In this document: positions 26,733 through 34,302 of the stretch, one piece after another
Numbering within the stretch: the stretch's first letter is position 1
Layout: every line of letters starts with the position of its first letter
Assembly: GCA_036013505.1 (NCBI GenBank)
Contig: CP107851.1
Location: forward strand, 6,098,501 to 6,162,500
Direction: 5' to 3'
DNA: 64,000 bases
Origin: Streptomyces sp. NBC_00510
GTDB lineage: Bacteria; Actinomycetota; Actinomycetes; Streptomycetales; Streptomycetaceae
Notes under the pieces: generated by a model
Told to the model about the DNA's origin: nothing
Databases searched by the model: none
What the model saw: only the letters and a program-made list of their open reading frames with translations
Translations under genes and position numbers: made by a program

Positions 26733-26748
26733 GTTAGCGGTCGTTAAC
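26733..26748. promoter_or_regulatory. AccR-type operator, copy 2
   Basis: The identical 16-mer GTTAGCGGTCGTTAAC repeated 30 bp further on, just upstream of a TAGAAT hexamer (26758-26763) on the plus strand. It can therefore block the regulator's own promoter, while copy 1 faces accD1. Confidence 0.8.
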
Positions 26749-26772
26749 ACGGCTGTCTAGAATGGTAGGACG

Positions 26773-27447
26773 ATGAGATCGCGGGGGCATCCGCAGACCG
26801 GACGCCTCGCGGAAAGGTGCGGTGTGGAGCCCACGAGGACGGCGGCCAAGGCGGCCAGCGGCAGGCGCGACCAGATCCTGAGGGAGGCCGCGCGGCTCTT
26901 CGCCGAGCGCGGGTTCCACGGGGTCGGCGTGGACGAGATAGGGGCGGCCGTCGGCATCAGCGGCCCCGGGCTGTACCGGCACTTCGCGGGCAAGGACGCG
27001 ATGCTCGCCGAGCTGCTCGTCGGGATCAGCGGCCGGCTGCACTCCGCGGGACGCATGCGGGTGGCGGAGGCCGACGGCGCGGCCGCCGCGCTGGACGCCC
27101 TGGTCCGCGGGCACATCGACTTCGCCCTGGACGACCGGGCGCTGATCACCCTCCACGACCGCGAACTGGACCGGCTCCGCGACTCCGACCGCAAGCTCGT
27201 GCGCCAGCTGCAGCGCCAGTACGTCGAGCAGTGGGTCACGGTCGTCCGCGAGGTCCACCCGGGGGCGGCCGAGCCCGAGGTCCGCGCGGCCGTGCACGCC
27301 GTCTTCGGCCTGCTCAACTCCACCCCGCACCTCGGCCCGCACGGGGGGCTGCCCGGCCGCGCGGCGACCGCCGTGCTGCTGCACCGGCTGGCCCTGGGCG
27401 CCTTCGCCGCTCTGGACAGCGCGCACAACCGGGAAGTAACTTACTGA
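26773..27447 (+). CDS. accR: TetR-family repressor AccR
   Basis: 224 aa from the ATG at 26773; a GTG at 26824 with GGAAAGG 6 nt upstream is an equally good start (207 aa). The TetR HTH is RRDQILREAARLFAERGFHG then VDEIGAAVGISGPGLYRHF (about residues 32-72), followed by a helical ligand domain. It is divergent from the accD1A1-hmgL-acdH operon with two operator copies in between. By analogy with AccR it senses short-chain acyl-CoA and represses its own gene, the carboxylase operon and possibly the dehydrogenase downstream. A TAGAAT hexamer 9 nt before the ATG would allow a leaderless mRNA. Confidence 0.87.
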   Translation: MRSRGHPQTGRLAERCGVEPTRTAAKAASGRRDQILREAARLFAERGFHGVGVDEIGAAVGISGPGLYRHFAGKDAMLAELLVGISGRLHSAGRMRVAEADGAAAALDALVRGHIDFALDDRALITLHDRELDRLRDSDRKLVRQLQRQYVEQWVTVVREVHPGAAEPEVRAAVHAVFGLLNSTPHLGPHGGLPGRAATAVLLHRLALGAFAALDSAHNREVTY

Positions 27448-27485
27448 GCGCTTGCTTATCGCCCAGTGTGCAGAGGAGGCGCCAA

Positions 27486-28643
27486 GTGCGTCGCACGGTA
27501 TTCAACGAGGACCACGAGGCCTTCCGGGAGACGATCCGGGACTTCATCGCCAACGAGGTCGTGCCCGTCTACCCCGAGTGGGAGGAGGCGGGGTACCCGC
27601 CCCGCGACTTCTACCGGCGCCTGGGCGAGCTGGGCATCTTCGGCATCGAGGTGCCCGAGGAGTACGGCGGCGCCGGCATCACGGGCTGGAAGTTCAGCGC
27701 CGTGGTGACCGAGGAGTGCGCCCGCGCGGGCGTCAGCTTCGGCAGCAGCGGCGTGCACACCGGCCTGGTGCTCCCGTACCTCCTCGAGTTCGCGAACGAG
27801 GAGCAGAAGAAGCGCTGGCTGCCCGACTTCATCAGCGGCGACATGATGACCGCCATCGCCATGACCGAGCCCGGCACCGGCTCCGACCTGGCCGGCATGA
27901 CCACCACCGCGAAGCTCTCCGAGGACGGCACCCACTACGTCCTCAACGGCGCCAAGACCTTCATCACCGGCGGCGTGGTCGCCGACCGCGTGCTGGTCGT
28001 CTGCCGCACCTCGCCGGCCACCCCGGAGGACCGCCGCCGAGGTCTGTCGATCCTCGCGGTCGACACCACGAGCGAGGGCTACGCCGTCGGCCGCAAGCTG
28101 GAGAAGATCGGCCTGCGCACCTCCGACACCGCGGAGCTGTCCTTCACCGACGTCAAGGTCCCCGTCGAGGACCTGCTCGGCGAGGAGGGCAAGGCCTTCT
28201 CCTACCTCGCCCACAACCTGCCGGTCGAGCGCCTCGCGATCGCCTTCGGCTCCTACGCCCAGGCCGACGCCGCCGTCCGCTTCGCGGCCCAGTACGTGCG
28301 CGACCGCAAGGTCTTCGGCAAGAGCGTCGCCGAGTTCCAGAACACCAAGTTCGTGCTCGCCGAGTGCGCCTCCGACGTCGACGCCATGCAGGCCGTCGTC
28401 GACCGCGCCCTGGAGGCCCACGAGCTCGGCGACTTCACCGCCGCCGACGCCGCGCGCGCCAAGCTCTTCTGCACCGAGACCGCGGCCAAGGTCATCGACC
28501 GCTGCCTCCAACTGCACGGTGGCTACGGCTACATGCTGGAGTACCCGATCGCCCGCCTGTACGCGGACAACCGCGTGCACCGTATCTACGGCGGCACCAG
28601 CGAGGTCATGAAGTCGATCATCGCCAAGTCGATGGGGCTGTGA
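27486..28643 (+). CDS. Acyl-CoA dehydrogenase (LCAD/IVD-type catalytic base)
   Basis: 385 aa from the GTG at 27486; GAGGAGG sits 7 nt upstream. The FAD enzyme signatures are AMTEPGTGSDLAGMTTTAKL and LQLHGGYGYMLEYPIARLYA. The usual C-terminal SCAD glutamate is replaced by Gly (IYGGTSEVMKSIIAKSMGL), while LPVERLAIA near residue 248 carries a Glu at the position used by long-chain and isovaleryl-CoA dehydrogenases. It follows accR by 38 nt. The short gap holds TACTGAGCGCTTGCTTA (27442-27458), which looks like a TetR/FadR-type operator. Probable long-chain or isovaleryl-CoA substrate. Confidence 0.9.
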   Translation: MRRTVFNEDHEAFRETIRDFIANEVVPVYPEWEEAGYPPRDFYRRLGELGIFGIEVPEEYGGAGITGWKFSAVVTEECARAGVSFGSSGVHTGLVLPYLLEFANEEQKKRWLPDFISGDMMTAIAMTEPGTGSDLAGMTTTAKLSEDGTHYVLNGAKTFITGGVVADRVLVVCRTSPATPEDRRRGLSILAVDTTSEGYAVGRKLEKIGLRTSDTAELSFTDVKVPVEDLLGEEGKAFSYLAHNLPVERLAIAFGSYAQADAAVRFAAQYVRDRKVFGKSVAEFQNTKFVLAECASDVDAMQAVVDRALEAHELGDFTAADAARAKLFCTETAAKVIDRCLQLHGGYGYMLEYPIARLYADNRVHRIYGGTSEVMKSIIAKSMGL

Positions 28644-28674
28644 CCGGACGGTCCGCCGACCCCGAGAGACACAC

Positions 28675-29556
28675 GTGACCAACCACGCACTGCAGTCCCT
28701 GCTCGACCTCCTCGACCTCGAGCGGATCGAGCAGGACATCTTCCGCGGCGCCAGCCGCCCCGCCGTCGTCCCCCGCGTCTTCGGGGGCCAGGTCGCCGCA
28801 CAGGCGCTGGTCGCGGCGGGGCGCACGGTCCCGGAAGGACGCGACGCCCACTCCCTGCACGCCTACTTCCTGCGCATGGGCGACCCGGGCGCGCCGATCG
28901 TCTACCAGGTCGACCGCATCCGCGACGGCCGCTCCTTCACCACCCGCCGGGTGGTCGCGGTGCAGCACGGGCAGCCGATCTTCCACCTGTCCGCGTCCTT
29001 CCAGACGTACGAGGACGGGCTGGAGCACCAGGAGCCGATGCCGCCGGCACCCGACCCGGAGAGCCTGCCCACCGGCGAGGAACTGCTGCGGCCGCACAAG
29101 GACCGGTTCCCCGACCCCTCGGTCGTGGACCGCCTCCTGGAGGCCCGCGCCGCCGTCGACCTGCGCTACGTCGACGCCCCGCCCTTCCTCGCCGCCGGGG
29201 CCGGACCGCGTGAGCCCCGCTCCCAGGTGTGGTTCCGTACCAACGGGAAGCTCGCCGACGACCCGCTGCTCCACGTCTGCCTCGCCACCTATGTGTCGGA
29301 CATGACGCTGCTGGACTCCGTGCTGCTCGCCCACGGGCGCGGCGGCTGGGCGGTCGGCGACGTGGTGGGCGCCAGCCTGGACCACGCCATGTGGTTCCAC
29401 CGGCCGTTCCGCGCCGACGAATGGCTGCTGTACGACCAGCAGAGTCCCTCCGCCTCCGGCGGGCGCGGGCTCGGCACCGCGCGCATCTACACCCAGGACG
29501 GGCGGCTCGCCGTCTCCGTCATCCAGGAGGGCGTGGTCCGCGTACCGCGGGACTGA
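28675..29556 (+). CDS. tesB: Acyl-CoA thioesterase II (TesB-like)
   Basis: 293 aa from the GTG at 28675. Double hot-dog thioesterase: VPRVFGGQVAAQALVAAGRT, SLHAYFLRMGDPGAPIVYQV and SFTTRRVVAVQHGQPIFHLS in the first half; LLHVCLATYVSDMTLLDSVL, LDHAMWFHRPFRADEWLLYD and ARIYTQDGRLAVSVIQEGVV in the second. The catalytic Asp of TesB-type enzymes lies in the SDMTLLD segment. It hydrolyses acyl-CoA to acid and CoA and follows the dehydrogenase by 31 nt on the same strand, so probably is in its operon. Confidence 0.92.
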   Translation: MTNHALQSLLDLLDLERIEQDIFRGASRPAVVPRVFGGQVAAQALVAAGRTVPEGRDAHSLHAYFLRMGDPGAPIVYQVDRIRDGRSFTTRRVVAVQHGQPIFHLSASFQTYEDGLEHQEPMPPAPDPESLPTGEELLRPHKDRFPDPSVVDRLLEARAAVDLRYVDAPPFLAAGAGPREPRSQVWFRTNGKLADDPLLHVCLATYVSDMTLLDSVLLAHGRGGWAVGDVVGASLDHAMWFHRPFRADEWLLYDQQSPSASGGRGLGTARIYTQDGRLAVSVIQEGVVRVPRD

Positions 29557-29571
29557 GCCGCCGGGTCACCG

Positions 29572-30756
29572 TCACCGGTCCGCGTCCAGCGGCAGTGTCG
29601 CCCGCACCAGGAAGCCGCCGTCCGGCTCCGGACCCGCGTCCAGGGTGCCGCCCAGCTGGGCGGCGCGCTCACGCAGCCCGGTGAGGCCGTGGCCGCCGGA
29701 CGGCAGCGCCGGGCCGGGCGCGTCCCCGCCGCACGGCGCGTTGCGCACCGCGACGTGCAGCGCGTCGGCGGCGAGCCGCACGGCCACCTCGGTGCGCGCG
29801 CCGGGAGCGTGCTTGCGCACGTTGGTCAGGGCCTCCTGCACGGTGCGGTACGCCGCGTGCTGCACCGGCGGCGGGCACCCGGGCCGGCCCAGGGCGGTGA
29901 GGTCGCCGTGCACCTGCGGCCCGGCCGCGGCGAGGAGCGTGGGCAGGTCCGCGAGGCCCGGGCCGGCGTCCTCGCCGCCCACCGTCACCGACATCCGCAA
30001 CAGCCCCACCATGTGCCGCAGTTCGTCCAGGGCGTCGCGGCTGAGCTGCCGCACCGTACCGGCGGCGGCCCGCGCCTCCTCGCCCCGGGCGGTCGCCTCC
30101 AGGGCGCCCGACTGCACGGCGATCAGACTGATGTGGTGGGCCACGGTGTCGTGCATCTCCCGCGCGAGCCGGGTGCGCTCCCGCACCACCGCCCGTTCCG
30201 CGGCCAGCCGCCGTTCCCGCTCCCGGCTCTCCGCCAGCTCGGCGAGTCTCGCCGCGAGTTCACGGCGTGAGGCGGCGAGCAGCCCCAGCGCCGTCGGGGC
30301 CACGGCCAGCAGCGCCGACAACAGCACCGCGAGCACGGTCGCCGCGGGGGCCCAGTCGACCTCCCCGATCCACGGCCAGGGGAAGAACGACACAAAGGCG
30401 ACGGCTGCCGCGCTGCCCAGCGACACCACCATGGGCGGCGGGATCCGCCTCCGGCCGGGGAGCGGCGGCGGCCCCCGTCGCAGCCGCCGCCGGGCGCGGG
30501 CCACGGTCAGGGCGCCGCCGTCGGCGGCGATCGTGTACAGCGCGGCCATGGGGGCCAGCCACACATAGCCCAGCGACAGGGCGGGCAGCGTCGCCAGCAG
30601 CACCGTCAACGGCAGCCGGCGGCGCAGCGCGAGGGCGCCGGCGGCCACGTACGCCGCCGACAGCGCGAGGGGACCGCCCAGGGAACGGGTCGCCCAGGCC
30701 TCGGTCGCCGCGACGGCGACCAGGCACCCGTCGACGGCGGCCCGGGGGAGTCTCAC
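29572..30756 (-). CDS. Two-component sensor histidine kinase (NarL/DesK class)
   Basis: 394 aa from the GTG at 30756, overlapping the response regulator stop by 4 nt (GTGA). N-terminal half with about five membrane segments (for example LSAAYVAAGALAL, LTVLLATLPALSLGYVWLA, VVSLGSAAAVAFVSFFPWPW, AATVLAVLLSALLAVAPTAL). The HisKA_3 box is RLAREMHDTVAHHISLIAVQ, with the phospho-His in MHD. The HATPase domain shows EALTNVRKHAP and SGGHGLTGLRERAAQLGGTL. There is no large extracytoplasmic sensor domain, so it may sense the membrane. The longer open frame upstream is a shadow. Confidence 0.9.
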   Translation of the reverse strand: MRLPRAAVDGCLVAVAATEAWATRSLGGPLALSAAYVAAGALALRRRLPLTVLLATLPALSLGYVWLAPMAALYTIAADGGALTVARARRRLRRGPPPLPGRRRIPPPMVVSLGSAAAVAFVSFFPWPWIGEVDWAPAATVLAVLLSALLAVAPTALGLLAASRRELAARLAELAESRERERRLAAERAVVRERTRLAREMHDTVAHHISLIAVQSGALEATARGEEARAAAGTVRQLSRDALDELRHMVGLLRMSVTVGGEDAGPGLADLPTLLAAAGPQVHGDLTALGRPGCPPPVQHAAYRTVQEALTNVRKHAPGARTEVAVRLAADALHVAVRNAPCGGDAPGPALPSGGHGLTGLRERAAQLGGTLDAGPEPDGGFLVRATLPLDADR

Positions 30757-31415
30757 GCGGCGCTCCCCGGCGAGAGCCCGGCCCGGTGCGCCAGGATCGC
30801 CAGCGACACCCGGTTCGGCGCGTCGAGCTTGCGCAGCAGGGCGCGGACGTGGTCCTTCACCGTGGCGACGGTGATGTGCAGCCGCTCGGCGATCTCCAGG
30901 TTCGACAGGCCCCCGGCGACCAGCAGCAGCACCTCCCGCTCCCGTCCGGTCAGCCGGTCCAGGGGCGCCCTGGCGGGGTCGGCCTCCTGCGCGTCGGCCG
31001 TGCCCAGGTAGCCGTCGACCACGGCGCGGCTGACGGTGGGCGTGAAGACCGTCCCGCCGGAGGCGAGCACGCGGACGGCGTCGATGAGGGTGGCGACCGC
31101 CGTGTCCTTGAGCAGGAAGCCGGTCGCGCCCGCGCGCATGGCGGCGGTGATGTGGGCGCTGGTGTCGAATCCGGTGAGCATCGCGACGGCCGGCGGATCG
31201 GGCAGCGCCCGTACGGCCCGCAGCACGGTCAGCCCGTCGGGTTCCGGCATCACCGTGTCCAGGAGCACCAGGTCGGGCTTGCGCGCGCGGACGGCGGCCA
31301 GTGCCGCGCGGCTGTCGCAGTCCGCGACCACCCCGATGTCGCCCGCGGACTCCAGGATGCGCCGCAGGGCGGTCCTCACCAGTGTCTCGTCGTCGACGAT
31401 CACGACCCGTATCAC
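30753..31415 (-). CDS. Two-component response regulator, NarL/FixJ family
   Basis: 220 aa from the GTG at 31415; GGAGAAAGG lies about 9-17 nt upstream. Receiver domain VIRVVIVDDETLVRTALRRI with acidic pair, phospho-acceptor Asp at about 53 (LVLLDTVMPEPDG), Thr in AMLTGF and Lys in FLLKDTAVATLI. C-terminal LuxR HTH: LTGREREVLLLVAGGLSNLE and IAERLHITVATVKDHVRALL. Cotranscribed with the kinase. Target genes unknown; the upstream leader contains the G-rich tandem repeat at 31579-31636. Confidence 0.92.
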   Translation of the reverse strand: MIRVVIVDDETLVRTALRRILESAGDIGVVADCDSRAALAAVRARKPDLVLLDTVMPEPDGLTVLRAVRALPDPPAVAMLTGFDTSAHITAAMRAGATGFLLKDTAVATLIDAVRVLASGGTVFTPTVSRAVVDGYLGTADAQEADPARAPLDRLTGREREVLLLVAGGLSNLEIAERLHITVATVKDHVRALLRKLDAPNRVSLAILAHRAGLSPGSAA

Positions 31416-31578
31416 GATCCCGCGCCTTTCTCCGGACGGCCTTCCACTCCACCCGAGGGTGGACTGCGAACTCCATCCCGGGGTTGATCCACCGGCGGCG
31501 CCGGACCGGAAGAATCGACGGCGATCGTAACGAGCACGCCGCCGGGTCGCATGTCCGGGCGGCCGTGCCCGTCGGTCG

Positions 31579-31636
31579 ACGGGGGAAACGGGGGCCCACG
31601 GGGGAAAACGGGGGCTCACGGGGAACGGGGGTTCTC
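31579..31636. repeat. Three tandem G-rich repeats, potential G-quadruplex
   Basis: Three 19-20 nt units: ACGGGGGAAACGGGGGCCC, ACGGGGGAAAACGGGGGCTC, ACGGGGAACGGGGGTTCTC. There are six runs of 4-5 G on the plus strand, separated by 3-5 nt, which satisfies the usual quadruplex pattern. It lies about 165-220 nt upstream of the response regulator start (minus strand), in a 349-nt gap that otherwise holds only the terminator near 31733. Confidence 0.75.
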
Positions 31637-31732
31637 ATGTCGCGGACCAAGGGCGGGGGCGAAGGCCCCGGCCTGTCGACATCGGGCCCCGGGTCGCCGG
31701 AAGACGGCGGCCCGGGGCCCGTCGGGAGTGGC

Positions 31733-31760
31733 GGGCCACGCCCCCTCGGGGGCGTGGCCC
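31733..31760. terminator. Intrinsic terminator after the phosphatase gene
   Basis: A 13-bp stem GGGCCACGCCCCC and complement closed over TC, 4 nt downstream of the stop of the minus-strand phosphatase gene. A second GC-rich inverted repeat GGGCCCCGGG/CCCGGGGCCC lies at 31684-31720. Confidence 0.75.
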
Positions 31761-31764
31761 CCTG

Positions 31765-32574
31765 TCATGCGGAGCCGGTCAGGCCCGCCGCGTCCAGCAG
31801 ATAGGCGGTCATCGCGTCGTAGTGGCGCGGGTCGGTGACGTGGTCGTCCAGCGGGACGGTCACCGAGACCGTGCCCTCCGCCTCGGCGAGGAAGAGGGCC
31901 GGGTCGTTGCAGTCCGCGAAGCCGATCGCGTCGATGCCGCGCTGTCCGGCGCACCCCGCCCAGCCGTGGTCGGCGACGACCAGGTCGGGCAGCGGCCGGC
32001 CCTGTGCGGTCAGCGCGTCGAGGACCGCCGCCATCGGGCCGGGGGAGTGGGTGTGCCACAGCGTGGCGCCGCGCTCCAGCATGGCCACGTCGCAGAACTG
32101 GAAGACGCCGCCCTCGTCGGTGGACAGCCCCCCGGGGATCGCGACGACCTCGGCGCCGGCGGCCCGCACGGCCGCGGCCAGGGTGCGGTGGACGTCCAGC
32201 AGACCGCCGGGGTGGCCGGTGGCGAACAGCACCCGCTGCCCGCCCTCCACGGCCTTGCAGAGCATCCGGGCGGCCCGGTCCAGGGCGCTGATCGTCAGCT
32301 CGGGGTCGATGGTGTCCTGCCCCATGAGGTACCCGGGGTCGGCCACGACCCCGCAGCGCTCGGCCATGACCGCCAGCACCGCCTCCTCGTCCGTCCAGCG
32401 CTCGCCGAACTCCAGGCCGAACCAGTAGTGGCGGTCGCCCTCGGCGAGTCTGCGGTAGTGGGAGCGGTTGTTCTCGCGGGGGGTGGCGACGTCGCCCGCG
32501 ATGCGCGTGCGTACGAGGTGGTCGGCGAGGGCCTTGCGGGACGGCACGGTGACATGGGGCAGCATGACCCCCAT
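31765..32574 (-). CDS. Phosphatase-family protein (actinobacterial)
   Basis: 269 aa from the ATG at 32574; an ATG at 32565 preceded by GGGGG is also possible. The sequence (PRENNRSHYRRLAEGDRHYW, FGLEFGERWTDEEAVLAVMA, LFATGHPGGLLDVHRTLAAA, THSPGPMAAVLDAL, VVADHGWAGCAGQRGIDAIG, FADCNDPALFLAE) matches a conserved actinobacterial family annotated as a phosphatase (Pfam 'Phosphatase', by recall). GHPGG and ADHGW look like the catalytic/metal segments. The biological substrate is unknown. Monocistronic, with a terminator right after it. Confidence 0.75.
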   Translation of the reverse strand: MGVMLPHVTVPSRKALADHLVRTRIAGDVATPRENNRSHYRRLAEGDRHYWFGLEFGERWTDEEAVLAVMAERCGVVADPGYLMGQDTIDPELTISALDRAARMLCKAVEGGQRVLFATGHPGGLLDVHRTLAAAVRAAGAEVVAIPGGLSTDEGGVFQFCDVAMLERGATLWHTHSPGPMAAVLDALTAQGRPLPDLVVADHGWAGCAGQRGIDAIGFADCNDPALFLAEAEGTVSVTVPLDDHVTDPRHYDAMTAYLLDAAGLTGSA

Positions 32575-32677
32575 TGTCGCCTGCTGTCGGACGTGCGTGC
32601 GGAGGGCCGCCGATCGACGCCGGTCCGTTACCTCCTGCCGGGACGTCAGAAAGCCCGCCGCGGCGGGGTGCACGGGT

Positions 32678-34174
32678 TCACAGCCAGCGCAGCGCGAACC
32701 ACAGCTCCATGCGTACGTCCGGGTCGTCCAGGTCTGCCTCCAGCAGGGCCGCCGCGCGCCCGATGCGCTGGCGCACGGTGTTGCGGTGCACCTCCAGGGC
32801 GACGGCCGTACGGTCCCAGCTCCCGTGCAGGCCGATCCAGGTGCGCAGCGTCTCCACCAGGGCGGGCGAGTCCGCCACCGGCGCCAGCAGCTCCCGTGCC
32901 CTGGACCGGGCGTCGTCCGGGGTGACCAGTCCGCTCATGCCGGGGCCGGCTCCGCGATGGATCACCAGCGGCGCACGGGTGGCGACCGCCCGACGCAGCG
33001 CGCCCGCGGCCTGGCCGTCCCCGGTGACGAGGGCGGCCACGGCGACCGGGCCGCTCACCCCGAGGGTCCACCCCGGCTGGGCGGTCACCTCGCGGCCGGC
33101 CGGCAGGAGCAGGCGTACGACGGTGTCGCCCGGCTCGATCAGCGCGGTGCCCAGCGCCGTGCCGAGGGCGGCGGCCGCCAGCGGTCCGGCCGGCCCGCCG
33201 CGCCTGCGGGCGTGCACGACGGCCCAGCGGGACTCCGGCCCCAGCAGCGGGGCCGCCTCCTGCGGCTCCGCGCCCAGCAGCAGCCGCACCAGCGCCGCCG
33301 ACCGGCCCGCCTCCGCGCTGCCCAGGTGCGGGCCGGTGAGCAGGGAGAGCAGGACCGCGGCGACGTTGGCGACCGCGTGGTCGCCCGGATCGGGGCGGCC
33401 CGTGACCAGGACGAGCGCCGGCCGCTCGCTCGGGGTGCCGCCGGCCAGCGCGTACGCCGACAGACGCGTCCCGCCGTGGGTGTCGGTCGCCGAGGAGGGC
33501 GCGTGCGCGTCCGGCGCCGGCAGGACCACCCCGGCCAGCCGTACCGCCGCCGCACGCGCCTCCGGGTCCGGGGCGGTGCCCGCCGCGTACACCTCGGAAC
33601 CGTCCGGGGCGATCAGCGCGGCCCACGCGCCCAGGCGGCCGGCGAGCCTGCGCAGCACCGAGGGCACGGGGTCCGGGCGCCCGGCGGCCGCGGCGAGCGC
33701 CTGCTGTGCCTCGGTGACGTGCCGCAGCTCACGGACCCGGGCCTCGCCCATGGCCTGCCAGACGGCCCGCGCGACCGCGGTGAAGGGGGTCCGCGGCGGC
33801 ACCTCCACCAGCGGCAGGCCGTGCCGGTCGCAGGCGGCGACCAGCGCCGCCGGGGTCTCGTCGTGCACCGGGGCGAGACCGAAGCCGAGCGCCGCCGCCT
33901 CCGCCTCGACCGTGCGGGCCACGTAGCGGTCCAGGTAGGCGCCGGCGCCCGCCGCCGACGCGAAGTGCACCCCCGCGGTCAGCAGCAGCTCCCCGCCGAG
34001 CAGGTACGGGAAGGGGTCCTCCATCTCGCTGGTGTGCACCCACTGGACGCGGACGTCCCGGTCGGCCGCGGACGGTCCCGCGACCTGGCGCAGCCCGAGG
34101 TCGGGCAGGGCGAGCAGGGTGGCGAGCGGGATCGGCGGCGTGAGCGGCGCCAGGTCCTGACGCGGGGGAGTCAT
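32678..34174 (-). CDS. PucR-family transcriptional regulator
   Basis: 498 aa from the ATG at 34174, with GGAGGAAAC 5 nt upstream. PucR layout: an N-terminal purine-catabolism-regulator-like domain (LATLLALPDLGLRQVAG, VRVQWVHTSEMEDPFPYLLG, GELLLTAGVHF), a degenerate GGDEF-like middle, and the C-terminal HTH_30 (VETLRTWIGLHGSWDRTAVA, LEVHRNTVRQRIGRAAALLE). Divergent from the symporter-agmatinase-ThDP operon, with 128 nt between the starts; it is the obvious local activator of it. Confidence 0.9.
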   Translation of the reverse strand: MTPPRQDLAPLTPPIPLATLLALPDLGLRQVAGPSAADRDVRVQWVHTSEMEDPFPYLLGGELLLTAGVHFASAAGAGAYLDRYVARTVEAEAAALGFGLAPVHDETPAALVAACDRHGLPLVEVPPRTPFTAVARAVWQAMGEARVRELRHVTEAQQALAAAAGRPDPVPSVLRRLAGRLGAWAALIAPDGSEVYAAGTAPDPEARAAAVRLAGVVLPAPDAHAPSSATDTHGGTRLSAYALAGGTPSERPALVLVTGRPDPGDHAVANVAAVLLSLLTGPHLGSAEAGRSAALVRLLLGAEPQEAAPLLGPESRWAVVHARRRGGPAGPLAAAALGTALGTALIEPGDTVVRLLLPAGREVTAQPGWTLGVSGPVAVAALVTGDGQAAGALRRAVATRAPLVIHRGAGPGMSGLVTPDDARSRARELLAPVADSPALVETLRTWIGLHGSWDRTAVALEVHRNTVRQRIGRAAALLEADLDDPDVRMELWFALRWL

Positions 34175-34302
34175 GTGCGTTTCCTCCATACGGACCGGGT
34201 GCGATGGATGAAACGTACACTTCAGCGCTTCTTCCCGGCCACCTATCGTCACCGCAAAGGAAAGCCCGCGGCTCCGCCCGCGCGACCGATGGAGGAGGGC
34301 TC

